Origin: Halostagnicola sp. A56
GTDB lineage: Archaea; Halobacteriota; Halobacteria; Halobacteriales; Natrialbaceae
Reading direction: 5' to 3'
DNA: 64,000 nucleotides
Assembly (NCBI RefSeq): GCF_000691505.1
Contig: NZ_JMIP02000017.1
Span: 358,562-422,561 of the forward strand
Shown here piece after piece: positions 17,150-26,219 of the stretch; position 1 is the stretch's first letter; each line of letters begins with the position of its first letter. The notes below the pieces were generated by a model. The model was not told the origin of the DNA. It saw nothing but the letters and a program-made list of their open reading frames with translations, and searched no databases. The position numbers and the translations under genes were made by a program.

Positions 17150-18163
17150 ATGCACATTGCGATTATTGGCGGTGCGAGTACGATTGGTGCAACGGTTGCG
17201 TATACGCTGGCCTCAGAAGAGCCGACAATCGACATCACACTTGTCGATAAGGCCGAGGACCCGTCGTGGGCCCACGCTGTTGATGTCACCCACTCTGTCT
17301 TCCACTCCATCCGCGGACCGGTCGCTGCCCCGACGGCCGAATCCTTCGGCTCGATACGGACCGTCGGCGCCGACGAGTTAGGCACCCTGGAGCCCGAACC
17401 TGATCTCGCGGTGTTTACCGCCGCGGCGCCGAAGCCCGAAAATACGACTGGGACCGATGCTCGCGAGGCTGAACTTGACAGAAACCGGTCGGTCGTTGAC
17501 GCAGTCGCCGCCGAATTACGAAAGCTCAATCCACTCCCAGTTCTGATGATAACAAACCCGATCGACCGACTCACCTACCGGCTCTGGCAGCGTCTGGAGT
17601 GGCCCCGAAGGTACTTCCTCGGCTACTCGCTGTCGGAAACTGCTCGGACAGCCTACAAGATCGGCGAGTTACGGGACGTCCCATGGACGAGCGTCGGTTG
17701 TCCCGTGATAGGCGAACACGGTGACGAGATTATTCCGGTCTTCTCTCGGCTCCACATTGACGGCGAGCCGACGACGCTCTCTGAAACGGAACGCTCGACA
17801 GTCCGCGAGTACGTTCGCGAGATTCCCTTCAAGATTGCCTCAAAACGGGGACCGGAGGAGACATCGCGCTGGGTAACGAGTGCCGGCGTCATGCGGCTGA
17901 TTCGACGAATGTTCACCGAAGATACTGATGGTAGAAGCGATGGCAAAAACGGTGAGCAAAGCGTGAACGCCGGCGTGGAACCGACGGTATGTCTCTCGAC
18001 CCCGGTTGATGGCGAGTATGGGCTCTCGGGAGGATGTCTGAGCGTCCCAGTCAAGCTGACGAGCAACGGCGCCGAGGAAATTCTCGAGTGGAGTCTCACT
18101 CCCGATGAACGGCAGCGGTTTGAACGGGCACATGAATCGATTTGCATGGATCTGAAACTGTAA
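17150..18163 (+). CDS. Divergent lactate/malate dehydrogenase family protein
   Basis: A 337-residue NAD-dependent 2-hydroxyacid dehydrogenase homologue. The Rossmann motif GGASTIG is at residues 7-13 and the acidic strand end ITLVDKAED supports NAD preference. VLMITNPIDRLTYRLW and the proton-relay His190 in GEHGDEIIPVFS are conserved. Two active-site elements are unusual: the substrate-loop arginine motif PRKPGMTR is replaced by PKPENTTGTDAR, and the LDSAR segment with the catalytic Asp reads LSETAR (Asp to Glu or shifted). There is also a Gly/Asp-rich insertion around residues 262-280. It probably acts on a 2-oxo/2-hydroxy acid other than lactate or malate. Neighbours are an M29/NicX-like enzyme and a ThDP enzyme, suggesting one short pathway. 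Confidence 0.78.
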   Translation: MHIAIIGGASTIGATVAYTLASEEPTIDITLVDKAEDPSWAHAVDVTHSVFHSIRGPVAAPTAESFGSIRTVGADELGTLEPEPDLAVFTAAAPKPENTTGTDAREAELDRNRSVVDAVAAELRKLNPLPVLMITNPIDRLTYRLWQRLEWPRRYFLGYSLSETARTAYKIGELRDVPWTSVGCPVIGEHGDEIIPVFSRLHIDGEPTTLSETERSTVREYVREIPFKIASKRGPEETSRWVTSAGVMRLIRRMFTEDTDGRSDGKNGEQSVNAGVEPTVCLSTPVDGEYGLSGGCLSVPVKLTSNGAEEILEWSLTPDERQRFERAHESICMDLKL

Positions 18164-18553
18164 CCTGCCACCAATCGGTGAGACGACCGGATAGTTGCAC
18201 CTAACATTTCTTGTCCAACATGGAGACGAAGGTATGGCAGCTCAAGCGAGGCCACTCAAACCGTTCTGACAAACTGCAAGCGAGCTACGTCTCCGAGACC
18301 GCCAATTGCATCACAGTCGACTGCTGCCGCGCAGCACTCACGAGGCAGGGAAGCACCTCAGCCTCATGGCCAGACATGTTCGGATAGTCGTCTTGAGTAC
18401 CGTCAGCAACTACTACGCCGTCAGTAACAGTTGCTCTCCCCAATCCAATGGCAGATTATCTGATTGGTTTCCCAATGATTATATAGTCCCCCTATGAATT
18501 TGAGCATGTCTTACGAGATCGAATACCAGAGACCATAATATTCAAATATTGTC
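18164..18553. promoter_or_regulatory. 390-bp regulatory interval before the ThDP enzyme
   Basis: No coding frame is convincing. The features I see are a TATA-like TTATATAG at 18479-18486 (68 nt before the ATG) and a perfect inverted repeat AATATT-CA-AATATT at 18537-18550 that ends 3 nt before ATG 18554. The latter could be an operator or an element blocking ribosome access. The rest is unremarkable, with several CCAAT/ATTGG pairs near 18440-18475. Confidence 0.4.
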
Positions 18554-20257
18554 ATGAAACGCTCAGACGACCTCTGCGACGGTAGCGACAGCACAGTAGC
18601 CGAGTCCATACTCTACGCCCTTCGCGACAACGGCGTAGACTACATCTTTGCAAACTTTGGGACTGACCATACGCCGCTCATCGAAGCGGCCGCACGTCTC
18701 CGAGACGGCGGCGAAGAGGATTCGTTCCCCGAACTCATCCCCTGTCCTCATGAATACGTTGCAATCTCCGCCGCTCATGGCTACGCAGCAGTAACCGGTA
18801 ACCCACAGGCTGTCCTCGTCCATGTGGACGTTGGGACGCAAAACCTCGGCGCAGCGATGCATAACGCCCACCGTGCGAACGTCCCCATATTTGTGATGGC
18901 CGGACTTTCACCAGTTTCCGACGCTGACGACCTCGGTGGGCGTGATCACCCCATTCACTACTTCCAAGACATATTCGACCAGACAAGCATTGTCGCGGAA
19001 TACTGCCGATGGACGAGTGAATACCAACCACCTGCTGATCCTCGAGAAGTCGTCCGTCGCGGGCTCGAACGTGCGGCCTCAACGCCGTCCGGTCCGACAT
19101 ATCTCTCGTTCAGCCGTGAGGCTTTCGAGGCGTCAGTACCCAAACCAACACAAGAACTGGGACCGGTCCGACAGACACGACCTACAGGTGCGGATTGCGA
19201 AACAGTCGCTGACCTCACACAGCAAATCGAAAAATCTAACCGCCCGCTCATTGTCACCAGTGACTCCCTTGGTACAGACAGTGTTGATACTCTCGTTTCG
19301 TTTGCGGAGACGGCCGGTGCGGGCGTCGTTGAACATATCCCATCTGCACTCTGTTTCCCGCGCGGCCATGAATTACACGTTGGCTTCGATACGAAAGAAG
19401 CACTCGAACATGCTGACCTTCTTCTCCTTCTCGAAACCGATGTCCCATGGGTACCCTCAGAAACAGATATTCCGCCAGACCTCACTATTGTTCAGATCGA
19501 CACAGACCCAACCAAAGCTGCGTACCCACACTGGCCGTTTACAGTCGATCACACCGTAATGGCAGATCCCAGTGAGACGATTCAAGACGTGACTGCCCAA
19601 ATTGGAGAGGGATCCGACGACAAAATCTGGCGAGAGATGCACCACGAGCGCATTGAGGCAGCTTCCGACCGTGTTAATTCTGACCGCACCGACGGCCGGC
19701 TGACGCCAATCGTTCTCTCCAATGAGATCAGCGAGTATGTGGATAAGGATACTATCATAATGGAGGGAGTCGTAACAAACCGTCGAGCGACGTTACACCA
19801 AATCCCACTTTCTGAGCCAGGGTCATATTTCTGGCGCGGTGGTGCTGGTCTCGGTTGGGCCGTTCCTGCTGGCATAGGTGCAAAGCTCGCCTCCCCTGAA
19901 AGTCGCGTCATCTCGCTTATCGGTGACGGAGGATACCTTTTCAGTAATCCTGCATCAAGCATCATCGCCGCAGAGAATGCAACCGCGCCAACACTCACCG
20001 TTATTTATAACAATGAAAGTTGGGAGGCAGTTCGTGAGGCGACGCGCAGCCAGCATGGTGACGGCGTATCCGCCATGGACGGTGTCCCAGAAGGGTCCTA
20101 CGGACGTAGTGTCGATTTTTCACGCATTGCAACGATGAGCGACGGGTACACGCGTGCCGTAGACAACATTGAAGTCATCTCAGAAGCTCTCAACGAAGCT
20201 GTCGATGCTGTCGATAACGGCACTAACGCCGTTCTTGATGTCCGTCTTGACGAGTAA
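18554..20257 (+). CDS. Thiamine-diphosphate-dependent enzyme (acetolactate synthase-like superfamily)
   Basis: A 567-residue three-domain ThDP enzyme. The N-terminal PYR domain carries the cofactor-activating Glu67 in CPHEYVAISAAHGYA. The central domain contains IEKSNRPLIVTSDSLG. The C-terminal PP domain has the ThDP/Mg motif beginning GDGGYLFSNPAS at residue 457 and ending YNNESW. The region after the cofactor motif (VREATRSQHGDG) differs from acetolactate synthase, and FAD-binding hallmarks are not evident, so a decarboxylase or lyase of 2-oxo acids is more likely than a true AHAS. It sits last in the IS-bracketed block, after the dehydrogenase homologue. A 2-hydroxy acid to 2-oxo acid to aldehyde route would fit but is inferred. 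Confidence 0.8.
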   Translation: MKRSDDLCDGSDSTVAESILYALRDNGVDYIFANFGTDHTPLIEAAARLRDGGEEDSFPELIPCPHEYVAISAAHGYAAVTGNPQAVLVHVDVGTQNLGAAMHNAHRANVPIFVMAGLSPVSDADDLGGRDHPIHYFQDIFDQTSIVAEYCRWTSEYQPPADPREVVRRGLERAASTPSGPTYLSFSREAFEASVPKPTQELGPVRQTRPTGADCETVADLTQQIEKSNRPLIVTSDSLGTDSVDTLVSFAETAGAGVVEHIPSALCFPRGHELHVGFDTKEALEHADLLLLLETDVPWVPSETDIPPDLTIVQIDTDPTKAAYPHWPFTVDHTVMADPSETIQDVTAQIGEGSDDKIWREMHHERIEAASDRVNSDRTDGRLTPIVLSNEISEYVDKDTIIMEGVVTNRRATLHQIPLSEPGSYFWRGGAGLGWAVPAGIGAKLASPESRVISLIGDGGYLFSNPASSIIAAENATAPTLTVIYNNESWEAVREATRSQHGDGVSAMDGVPEGSYGRSVDFSRIATMSDGYTRAVDNIEVISEALNEAVDAVDNGTNAVLDVRLDE

Positions 20258-20309
20258 CTACTTTCCAAGTGTCTCTACGAATTATGATTGATATGGAATT
20301 GGTTAGCTC

Positions 20310-21190
20310 TGGTGAATCGCCATACTGCGTCGGCTTCGACCGTTAGAACTAGGAAGTTGAAGCGGGAAATCGCCGATGCCTATGTCGAAGATCTCCCGCT
20401 TCACGAGCAAAGTGGTTCAGTTAGCTCAAAATGCTGTTGGTGGGCGAGGCGAAATCGCCGCCCCTGAAGGGGGTGGCGGCTTCGCCGATTACGCTGTTGT
20501 GTCGCTGCATTATCTGTGGGTTTACCTAGAGAAATCGTATCGAGAAGCGTAGATTTGCTGAGCGAGATGCCACATATTCTCGGGGAGATCGGCCTTGAAC
20601 CGGCCGATCTCCCTGACCATTCCACACTAGTTAAGTGGTTGATAAGATTAAGACAGCACTCTGGCGCGTGCTGCTGCGCCTGTCGGCGCAGTTTCACGAG
20701 CCGAGCGGACACGCCGCCATCGACGCAACGTTCTTCGACCGCGAAAACGCGAGCAAGCACTACTGCCGTCGGACGAATTATCGCGTCCAGACGCTCAAAG
20801 CAACAGCGCTCGTCGATACAGAAATTCAAGCCATTCTGGACGTTCACTGTACGACCGAAAAACGTCACGACACACAGCTCGGCTGGCGACAAAGGCTACG
20901 ATTGGATGGACTTACGCGAAAACCTCCGCGAAAACGGCGTGAGACCGTTGATTAAACATCGGGAGTTCCGGCCCATCGATCCGCGCGTTGTGCGCGTGAT
21001 CGATGGACCTCGCTACCGGCAACGAGCGATGTGTGAGACCGTCTTCTCGACGATTAAGCGCACGCTCGGCGACGCCGTGCGTGCGCGAACTTGGTATGGT
21101 GAATTTCGTGAACTCGTCCTGATGTGTGCGGTTCACAACATCAAGCAATCTCTGAACCCGTGAAATCACGCTACGTCTGGCGATTCACCA
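20310..21190 (+). mobile_element. IS5-like insertion sequence relic, copy 2
   Basis: 881 bp bounded by perfect 13-bp inverted repeats TGGTGAATCGCCA (20310-20322) and TGGCGATTCACCA (21178-21190). The internal sequence matches the copy at 14912-15787 in opposite orientation. No direct target duplication is visible next to the repeats. The intact ends suggest this is the younger copy. Confidence 0.8.
20382..21163 (+). pseudogene. Degenerate IS5-family transposase (copy 2)
   Basis: The frame begins at ATG 20382 (MSKISRFTSKVVQLAQNAVG) and stops at a TAG near 20551 where one base appears missing before VDLLSEMP. It continues in a second frame with EIGLEPADLPDHSTLVKW, shifts again to ALWRVLLRLSAQFHEPSGHA and LDVHCTTEKRHDTQLGWRQ, and ends in a third frame with GDKGYDWMDLRENL and CETVFSTIKRTLGDAVRART to VHNIKQSLNP. 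The same stretch is missing before GDKGYDW as in copy 1. No functional transposase can be made. Confidence 0.82.
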
Positions 21191-21472
21191 CGGCCATGTA
21201 TTCCTATACAAACATCCACTCGACGATTAGCACTATTTGGGTTTCGTAAATCGCTAGATAACGGCGACGGCCGGTACTTGCTGAAGTGGTTCGATCCGCT
21301 ATGCTTGGACCATTCTGGCTACAACTTCCAGTAGATTATGCTGGCAAAGCGATCAGATGCATACAAAGACCGCATTGAAAACCATAGTGATTTTTATTTC
21401 TATGAAGATTCCCGGACACGTGCCGAAGTTTGGAGGTATTGCTGAATAAAATGTCCGTGTTTTCAACTACTA
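21191..21472. other. Spacer between IS relic and pan
   Basis: About 280 bp of low G+C. No credible gene on either strand. Probably decayed accessory sequence belonging to the island, ending where the core gene pan begins. Confidence 0.4.
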
Positions 21473-22705
21473 CTATTGGTAGAAGTATCCGGCCGAGGAG
21501 ATCACGTCGCTCGAGTCGTCGTCTTCGATCTTCTCGATGGCGTTCGTAAAGTCCTCGTGGCGCACTTCGGTCCGGTCGTCCCGAACGGCGAACATGCCGG
21601 CTTCGGTCGCGAGGCTCTCGATCTCGGCGCCGGAGTAGCCCTCAGTTTCGGCCGCGAGGTCGGCGAAATCGATCCCGTCGTCGACGGCCATCTCTCGCGT
21701 GTGGATCTCGAGGATCTGCTCGCGTCCCTCCTGGTTCGGTTCGGGGACTTCGATGAGCCGATCAAACCGGCCGGGTCGGAGGATCGCGCGATCGAGCATG
21801 TCGAAGCGGTTGGTCGCGGCGATGATCCTGATGTCGCCGCGGGCCTCGAAGCCGTCCATCTCCGAGAGTAGTTGCATCATCGTCCGCTGGACCTCGGCAT
21901 CACCGGAGGTCTTCGACTCGGTTCGCGTCGTCGCGATGGCGTCGATCTCGTCGATGAAGATGATTGCCGGTTCGCGCTCGCGGGCCATCTCGAAGAGGTC
22001 CCGAACGAGTCGAGAGCCCTCGCCGATGAACTTGCGGACCAGTTCCGAGCCCGCCATCTTGATGAACGTCGCGTCGGTTTCGGTGGCGACGGCTTTGGCG
22101 AGCATCGTCTTACCGGTTCCCGGCGGGCCGTACAAGAGCACGCCGCTCGGCGGTTCGATCCCCACATCTTCGAACAGTTCGGGGTTGTCGAGGGGCTGTT
22201 CGACCGCCTCGCGGACCTCCGTTACCTGCTCGTCGATGCCGCCGATCTCGTCGTAGGAGACATCGGGTTTTTCGGCGATTTCCATAGCCTGTGCGCGAGC
22301 GTCGGTTTCCGTGTCCAGAACCGTCTGGATCGAAAACGAGTCGTTGACGGCGACCCGGTCGCCGCTCTCGACCGACTCCGCGATCCGCGGGGAGACGTCG
22401 GTGAGAACCTCCTGGTTGTTGCCGTGTTGTTTGACGACGACTTCGTCGTCGTCGAGGACGTCTTCGACGGTCGAGATGTACAGCGAGGAGCTTTTGAGCG
22501 TCTCGTTTTCGCGCTCGACGGTGTTTACTTTCTCTCGTAACCGCTCACGGCGCTCCTCTGCAGCGTCGAGCTGCTCGGACAGCTGATCTCGAACGTCGGT
22601 GAGATCGTCGAAGTGTCCACGGAGCGCCTCGAGCCGTTCGTCATCGGAGAGATCGGGGTCGATCTCGCGATGTGGTCGCTCAGGAACAGATGGGCTTCGA
22701 GACAT
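21473..22705 (-). CDS. pan: Proteasome-activating nucleotidase (PAN)
   Basis: A 410-residue AAA+ ATPase that unfolds substrates and feeds them to the 20S proteasome. It has an N-terminal coiled coil (LSDDERLEALRGHFDDLTD through VERENETLK), an OB-fold, and the AAA module with Walker A GPPGTGKT at 193-200, FIDEIDAIA (Walker B), AATNRFDMLDRAILRPGRFD (sensor and arginine-finger region) and a C-terminal helical domain. The protein ends GYFYQ, whose last three residues fit the HbYX motif that opens the proteasome gate. ATG 22705 gives MSRSPSVPERPH; an upstream start is less likely. Haloarchaea usually have two PAN paralogues; which one this is cannot be decided here. Confidence 0.95.
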   Translation of the reverse strand: MSRSPSVPERPHREIDPDLSDDERLEALRGHFDDLTDVRDQLSEQLDAAEERRERLREKVNTVERENETLKSSSLYISTVEDVLDDDEVVVKQHGNNQEVLTDVSPRIAESVESGDRVAVNDSFSIQTVLDTETDARAQAMEIAEKPDVSYDEIGGIDEQVTEVREAVEQPLDNPELFEDVGIEPPSGVLLYGPPGTGKTMLAKAVATETDATFIKMAGSELVRKFIGEGSRLVRDLFEMAREREPAIIFIDEIDAIATTRTESKTSGDAEVQRTMMQLLSEMDGFEARGDIRIIAATNRFDMLDRAILRPGRFDRLIEVPEPNQEGREQILEIHTREMAVDDGIDFADLAAETEGYSGAEIESLATEAGMFAVRDDRTEVRHEDFTNAIEKIEDDDSSDVISSAGYFYQ

Positions 22706-22941
22706 CGTGATGTACGTCGTTAGGATTCCCACGATAAATGTGCCTTTGGGTCGCGGTTGGTTTTCGGCAGGCCGGAAGTCGAGGGTCGAATGGTCGGATC
22801 AGCCGCTCACGGAGCGTACTATCGGAGTTAGCGTTACCGGTCGCAGAAAGCATCGGCGGAAGTGTGCCGACAATCGAAACGAGTCGATACGAGTTCAAGC
22901 GACCGGAGCAAAACCACAGACGGATTCGAGAGCGCTCCCGT

Positions 22942-24753
22942 CTACTCGAGCAGCGCCGCCATCTCGTCGAGGCGGTCGCCGTAGGTCGCCAGTGCGCGGT
23001 CGATCGGATCGCTCGAGCTCATATCGACCCCCGCGATTCGCAGGAGGTCGAGCGGGTATTCCCGCGAGCCGTGACGAAGGAACTCGAGGTAGTTCTCGGC
23101 GGCGGTACAGTCTGGCTCGCTGCCGGGTCCGTCCGGGAGAATGCCGTCGACGATGGCAAGCGCCGCGGAGATGCCGGTCGAGTACTGGTAGACGTAGAAC
23201 GCGCGGTAGAAATGTGGGATTCGCATCCACTCGCGGGCGATCCGCTCGTCGACGTGGGCGGGCTCGTAGTACGATTCTTTGAGCCCGTGATAGAGGTCGT
23301 CCAACCGATCCGCGGTGAGCGGCTCGCCGTTTTCCTCGAGGCGGTGGGCTTCGTGTTCGAACTCGGCGAACAGCGTCTGGCGGTACAGCGTCGAGCGGAC
23401 GCGCTCTAAGAACTCGTTGAGGACGGCCTTTCGGAACGCCGGATCGTCGACGGTCTCGAGCAAGTGGTTCGTCAGCAGCGCCTCGTTGACCGTGCTGGCG
23501 ACTTCGGCCACGAAGATCTCGTAGCTCGAGTAGACGTAGGGCTGTTCGTCCTTGGTGAGCTGAGAGTGCATCGAGTGGCCGAGTTCGTGGGCCAGCGTGT
23601 ACATCGAGGCGATGTCGTCCTGGTAATTCATCAGGATGAACGGCTGGGTGTCGTAGGTGCCACCCGAATACGCGCCAGATTGCTTGCCCTCGTTCTCGTA
23701 GACATCGACCCACCGTGACTCGAGACCCTCGGCGACTCGAGACTGGTACTCCTCGCCCAGCGGCCCGACGGCGTCGACGACGTACTCGGTCGCCTCGTCG
23801 TAGCCAACGTCGGGTCCTTCCCCGCCCGTCAGCGGCATGTAGAGGTCCCACATCTGCAGCTCGTCGACATCGAGCGCCTCGCGTTTGAGTTCGGCGTGGC
23901 GGTGGAGCTTATCGAGGTTGTCGTCGACGCTGTCGACCAGCGTGTCGTAGACCTGAACGGGGACGTTGGGGCCGTCGAGTGCGGCTTCGCGCGCGGTGTC
24001 GTAATTGCGAGCCTGTGCGGTCTTGACATCGGCTTTGACGCTGTTTTTGTACGACGCTGCGACGGTGTTTCGCACCGCTTCCCACTCGTCGAAGTAGCCC
24101 TCGTACACCCGCCGTCGGAACTCTCGATCGGGGCGTTTGAGCAGGTTGGTGAAGTTGCTCTGGGTGATCTCGACCGCGTCGCCGTCGGGGTCCTCGAGGG
24201 TCGGAAACGACATGTCCGCGTTCGAGAGCATGTTGTAGACCTCGCCGGTCGCTCCCGTCACTTCGCTCAGGTCCGCGAGGAGCGCCTCGACTTCCGCCGA
24301 ACGCGTGTGCGGTTTCATCCGTAATACGTCGTCGACGTAGTGGTCGTAGGTCTCGAGTGCCGTCTCCTCGTCGGTCATCGACTCGAACTCCGATCGCGTG
24401 AGCGTCTGGAGTTCGGGCTCGATGAACGAGGCGGCAGACTGTGCCTCAGCAGCCAGCGACTGGGATTTGGCGGTCAGGGCCTGATACTCCTGGTTGGTCG
24501 TGTCCTCGTCGCGTCGCATGCGGGCGTAGGCGGCCACCGTCGACACCTCGCGCATGATGTCGTTTCGAAGCTCGAAAACCGCGAGTAACGTCTCGGCGTC
24601 GTCGGTCGTCTGACCCTCGTAGCTCGCCAACTCCTCGATTCGATCGCTCACCGCCGCGTACGCTTCCTCCCACTCCTCGTCGCTCCCGTAGATGCTCTCG
24701 AGGTCCCAGGTGTACTCCCGGTCGATTTCGGATCGGTCCGGTACAGAACTCAT
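22942..24753 (-). CDS. pepF: Oligoendopeptidase F (M3 metallopeptidase)
   Basis: A 603-residue cytosolic zinc oligopeptidase. The HExxH motif is HELGH at residues 389-393 in TLAHELGHSMHSQL, followed by the third-ligand Glu region YEIFVAEVASTVNEALL. The N-terminal PepF domain is present (YTWDLESIYGSDEEWEEAY). ATG 24753 gives MSSVPDRSEIDREY, matching the family's usual N-terminus. The enzyme cleaves peptides of roughly 7-17 residues and so works downstream of the proteasome; the adjacent pan gene is transcribed in the same direction, 236 bp away. Confidence 0.95.
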   Translation of the reverse strand: MSSVPDRSEIDREYTWDLESIYGSDEEWEEAYAAVSDRIEELASYEGQTTDDAETLLAVFELRNDIMREVSTVAAYARMRRDEDTTNQEYQALTAKSQSLAAEAQSAASFIEPELQTLTRSEFESMTDEETALETYDHYVDDVLRMKPHTRSAEVEALLADLSEVTGATGEVYNMLSNADMSFPTLEDPDGDAVEITQSNFTNLLKRPDREFRRRVYEGYFDEWEAVRNTVAASYKNSVKADVKTAQARNYDTAREAALDGPNVPVQVYDTLVDSVDDNLDKLHRHAELKREALDVDELQMWDLYMPLTGGEGPDVGYDEATEYVVDAVGPLGEEYQSRVAEGLESRWVDVYENEGKQSGAYSGGTYDTQPFILMNYQDDIASMYTLAHELGHSMHSQLTKDEQPYVYSSYEIFVAEVASTVNEALLTNHLLETVDDPAFRKAVLNEFLERVRSTLYRQTLFAEFEHEAHRLEENGEPLTADRLDDLYHGLKESYYEPAHVDERIAREWMRIPHFYRAFYVYQYSTGISAALAIVDGILPDGPGSEPDCTAAENYLEFLRHGSREYPLDLLRIAGVDMSSSDPIDRALATYGDRLDEMAALLE

Positions 24754-24874
24754 GGCGCTGGTTTCGGACCGAAGCTGTGAAAATCTACCGAAGCCGGGTG
24801 ACGACGGGTCTGAGAGGAGACCGTCGAGCCCGGCTTCTCGACGCGTCTGAGACGCACACGGCGGCCGCTGTCGT

Positions 24875-25117
24875 CTACCCTCGCATTTCGGCATCGACTG
24901 CGGTCCGAACCGTTCGAGCGATACCGAGAACGACCAGATAGCTTCCCGAAACGACGAGTGCGCCGAGCAAGAAGACGCCGAACAGCGTCGCGCCCGCCTG
25001 TGAGTGAGCGAGAAGCGGCGCGGTAACGTGATACCCGAGATACGCGACGAGCACCCCCGCGGAGACGAAAAGCGAGGCGCGCCAGTACGCGCCGTACTCC
25101 TCGGGGGACAGTTCCAT
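24875..25117 (-). CDS. Small two-helix membrane protein
   Basis: An 80-residue protein starting MELSPEEYGAYWRASLFVSA at ATG 25117. It has two or three hydrophobic segments (ASLFVSAGVLVAYLGYHV and TLFGVFLLGALVVSGSYLVV) and ends in a short positive amphipathic tail with TVRTAVDAEMRG. I do not recognise a named family. It lies between truA and pepF, on the same strand and closely spaced, and is likely to be in the truA transcription unit. Confidence 0.7.
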   Translation of the reverse strand: MELSPEEYGAYWRASLFVSAGVLVAYLGYHVTAPLLAHSQAGATLFGVFLLGALVVSGSYLVVLGIARTVRTAVDAEMRG

Positions 25118-25152
25118 ATCTCGTGGTCGTCGCCCGAATCGTATAAACCCAC

Positions 25153-26043
25153 TCACCATTCGGAGTCGCCGTGTGAGTCCGCGGACAGTCCATCATGGAG
25201 CTGTCTCGAGACCCGCGCGGCCGTTCGCCGCTCGACTCGCCGTCGGTCGAAGATCCGCCCCGCAGTCGTCGCCGCCACTTCGTCGACGGTGAACTCGAGG
25301 TCGGGGTACTCGACGGCTGTGAGCACGAGCGGTTCCGGCGGCGCCGGAGCGATCCCGTCGTGGCCCGCCAGCGGTTCGTCCGCGAGCACCCGATCGATCT
25401 TCGCGAGCGGCGTCTCTCCCGAGCCGACGCTGTGGGCGAGCGAAACGAGCCTGCGGACCAGTTCGCGCGAGAAGCCGCCCGCCGAGACGGTGACGACGAG
25501 AAACGGCCCGTCGCGTGTCGCCTCGAGCGTCGGCGAGCGCTCCGTGTTTCGGTCGTCGGGCGTCAGGTTGTGAAAGTCGTGGGGTCCAGACAGGGCCTCG
25601 AGTGCGGCGCGGAATCGGTTGTCCTCGACGCGGGTCGCATTCCGAGTCTCACACCTCGACGATCGCATGTCGTCAGTCGAAGGCGATCCTGACGGAGCGT
25701 AGAGGTGGTACACGTATCTGCGCTCGCTGGCGTGGTGGGTCGCGTGAAACGACGATGGCGCGTCGGCGCTGGCCCACGCCCTGACGTCTGCGGGCAGTTC
25801 GCTGTTTAACGCCCGGGGCGTGAGCCAGTCAGGCGCGTCGAAGGCGACGGTCTGTGCGAGCGCCGAGACGCCGGCGTCGGTTCGACCGGCGGCCGCGTAG
25901 CCGTCGGGTTTGTCGGCGTCGGGATCGAAGACCTCGAGTCGCCTCAACGCGGTGAAGATCGTATCCTCGACGGTTCGCACGTCGGGCTGGCGTTGAAAGC
26001 CGAAGTAGTCGGTGCCGTCGTAGGCGATCCGAAAGGCGCGCAT
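25153..26043 (-). CDS. truA: tRNA pseudouridine(38-40) synthase TruA
   Basis: A 296-residue pseudouridine synthase modifying positions 38-40 of the anticodon arm. The catalytic Asp56 lies in GRTDAGVSA. The start MRAFRIAYDGTDYFGFQRQP is the standard TruA opening. The middle contains ARVEDNRFRAALEALSGPHDFHNL and the C-terminal region GGFSRELVRRLVSLA, both typical. ATG 26043 is preferred over the in-frame GTG one codon earlier. It is transcribed divergently from the sulfatase-like gene. Confidence 0.94.
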   Translation of the reverse strand: MRAFRIAYDGTDYFGFQRQPDVRTVEDTIFTALRRLEVFDPDADKPDGYAAAGRTDAGVSALAQTVAFDAPDWLTPRALNSELPADVRAWASADAPSSFHATHHASERRYVYHLYAPSGSPSTDDMRSSRCETRNATRVEDNRFRAALEALSGPHDFHNLTPDDRNTERSPTLEATRDGPFLVVTVSAGGFSRELVRRLVSLAHSVGSGETPLAKIDRVLADEPLAGHDGIAPAPPEPLVLTAVEYPDLEFTVDEVAATTAGRIFDRRRVERRTAARVSRQLHDGLSADSHGDSEW

Positions 26044-26219
26044 CACTGTTCGATTCGAGTCACGCCACCCGTCGTGTTAGCTCCGTTGACTCCACCGTCG
26101 ATATCGATCAGCAGTTCGATCGACCCGTGAGAGAGCGGTCGAGAAACGCCAGACCGGCATGAGCGACCTGCACGTGCCGGGTCGGTGACCTTCCCCGCGG
26201 GAGGTGGAGGGTGCATACC

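Noticed and set aside
18306..18497. 63-codon frame upstream of the ThDP gene
   Set aside because: Composition (His, Ser, Tyr, Asn) is not coding-like and no ribosome-binding site or homology is apparent.
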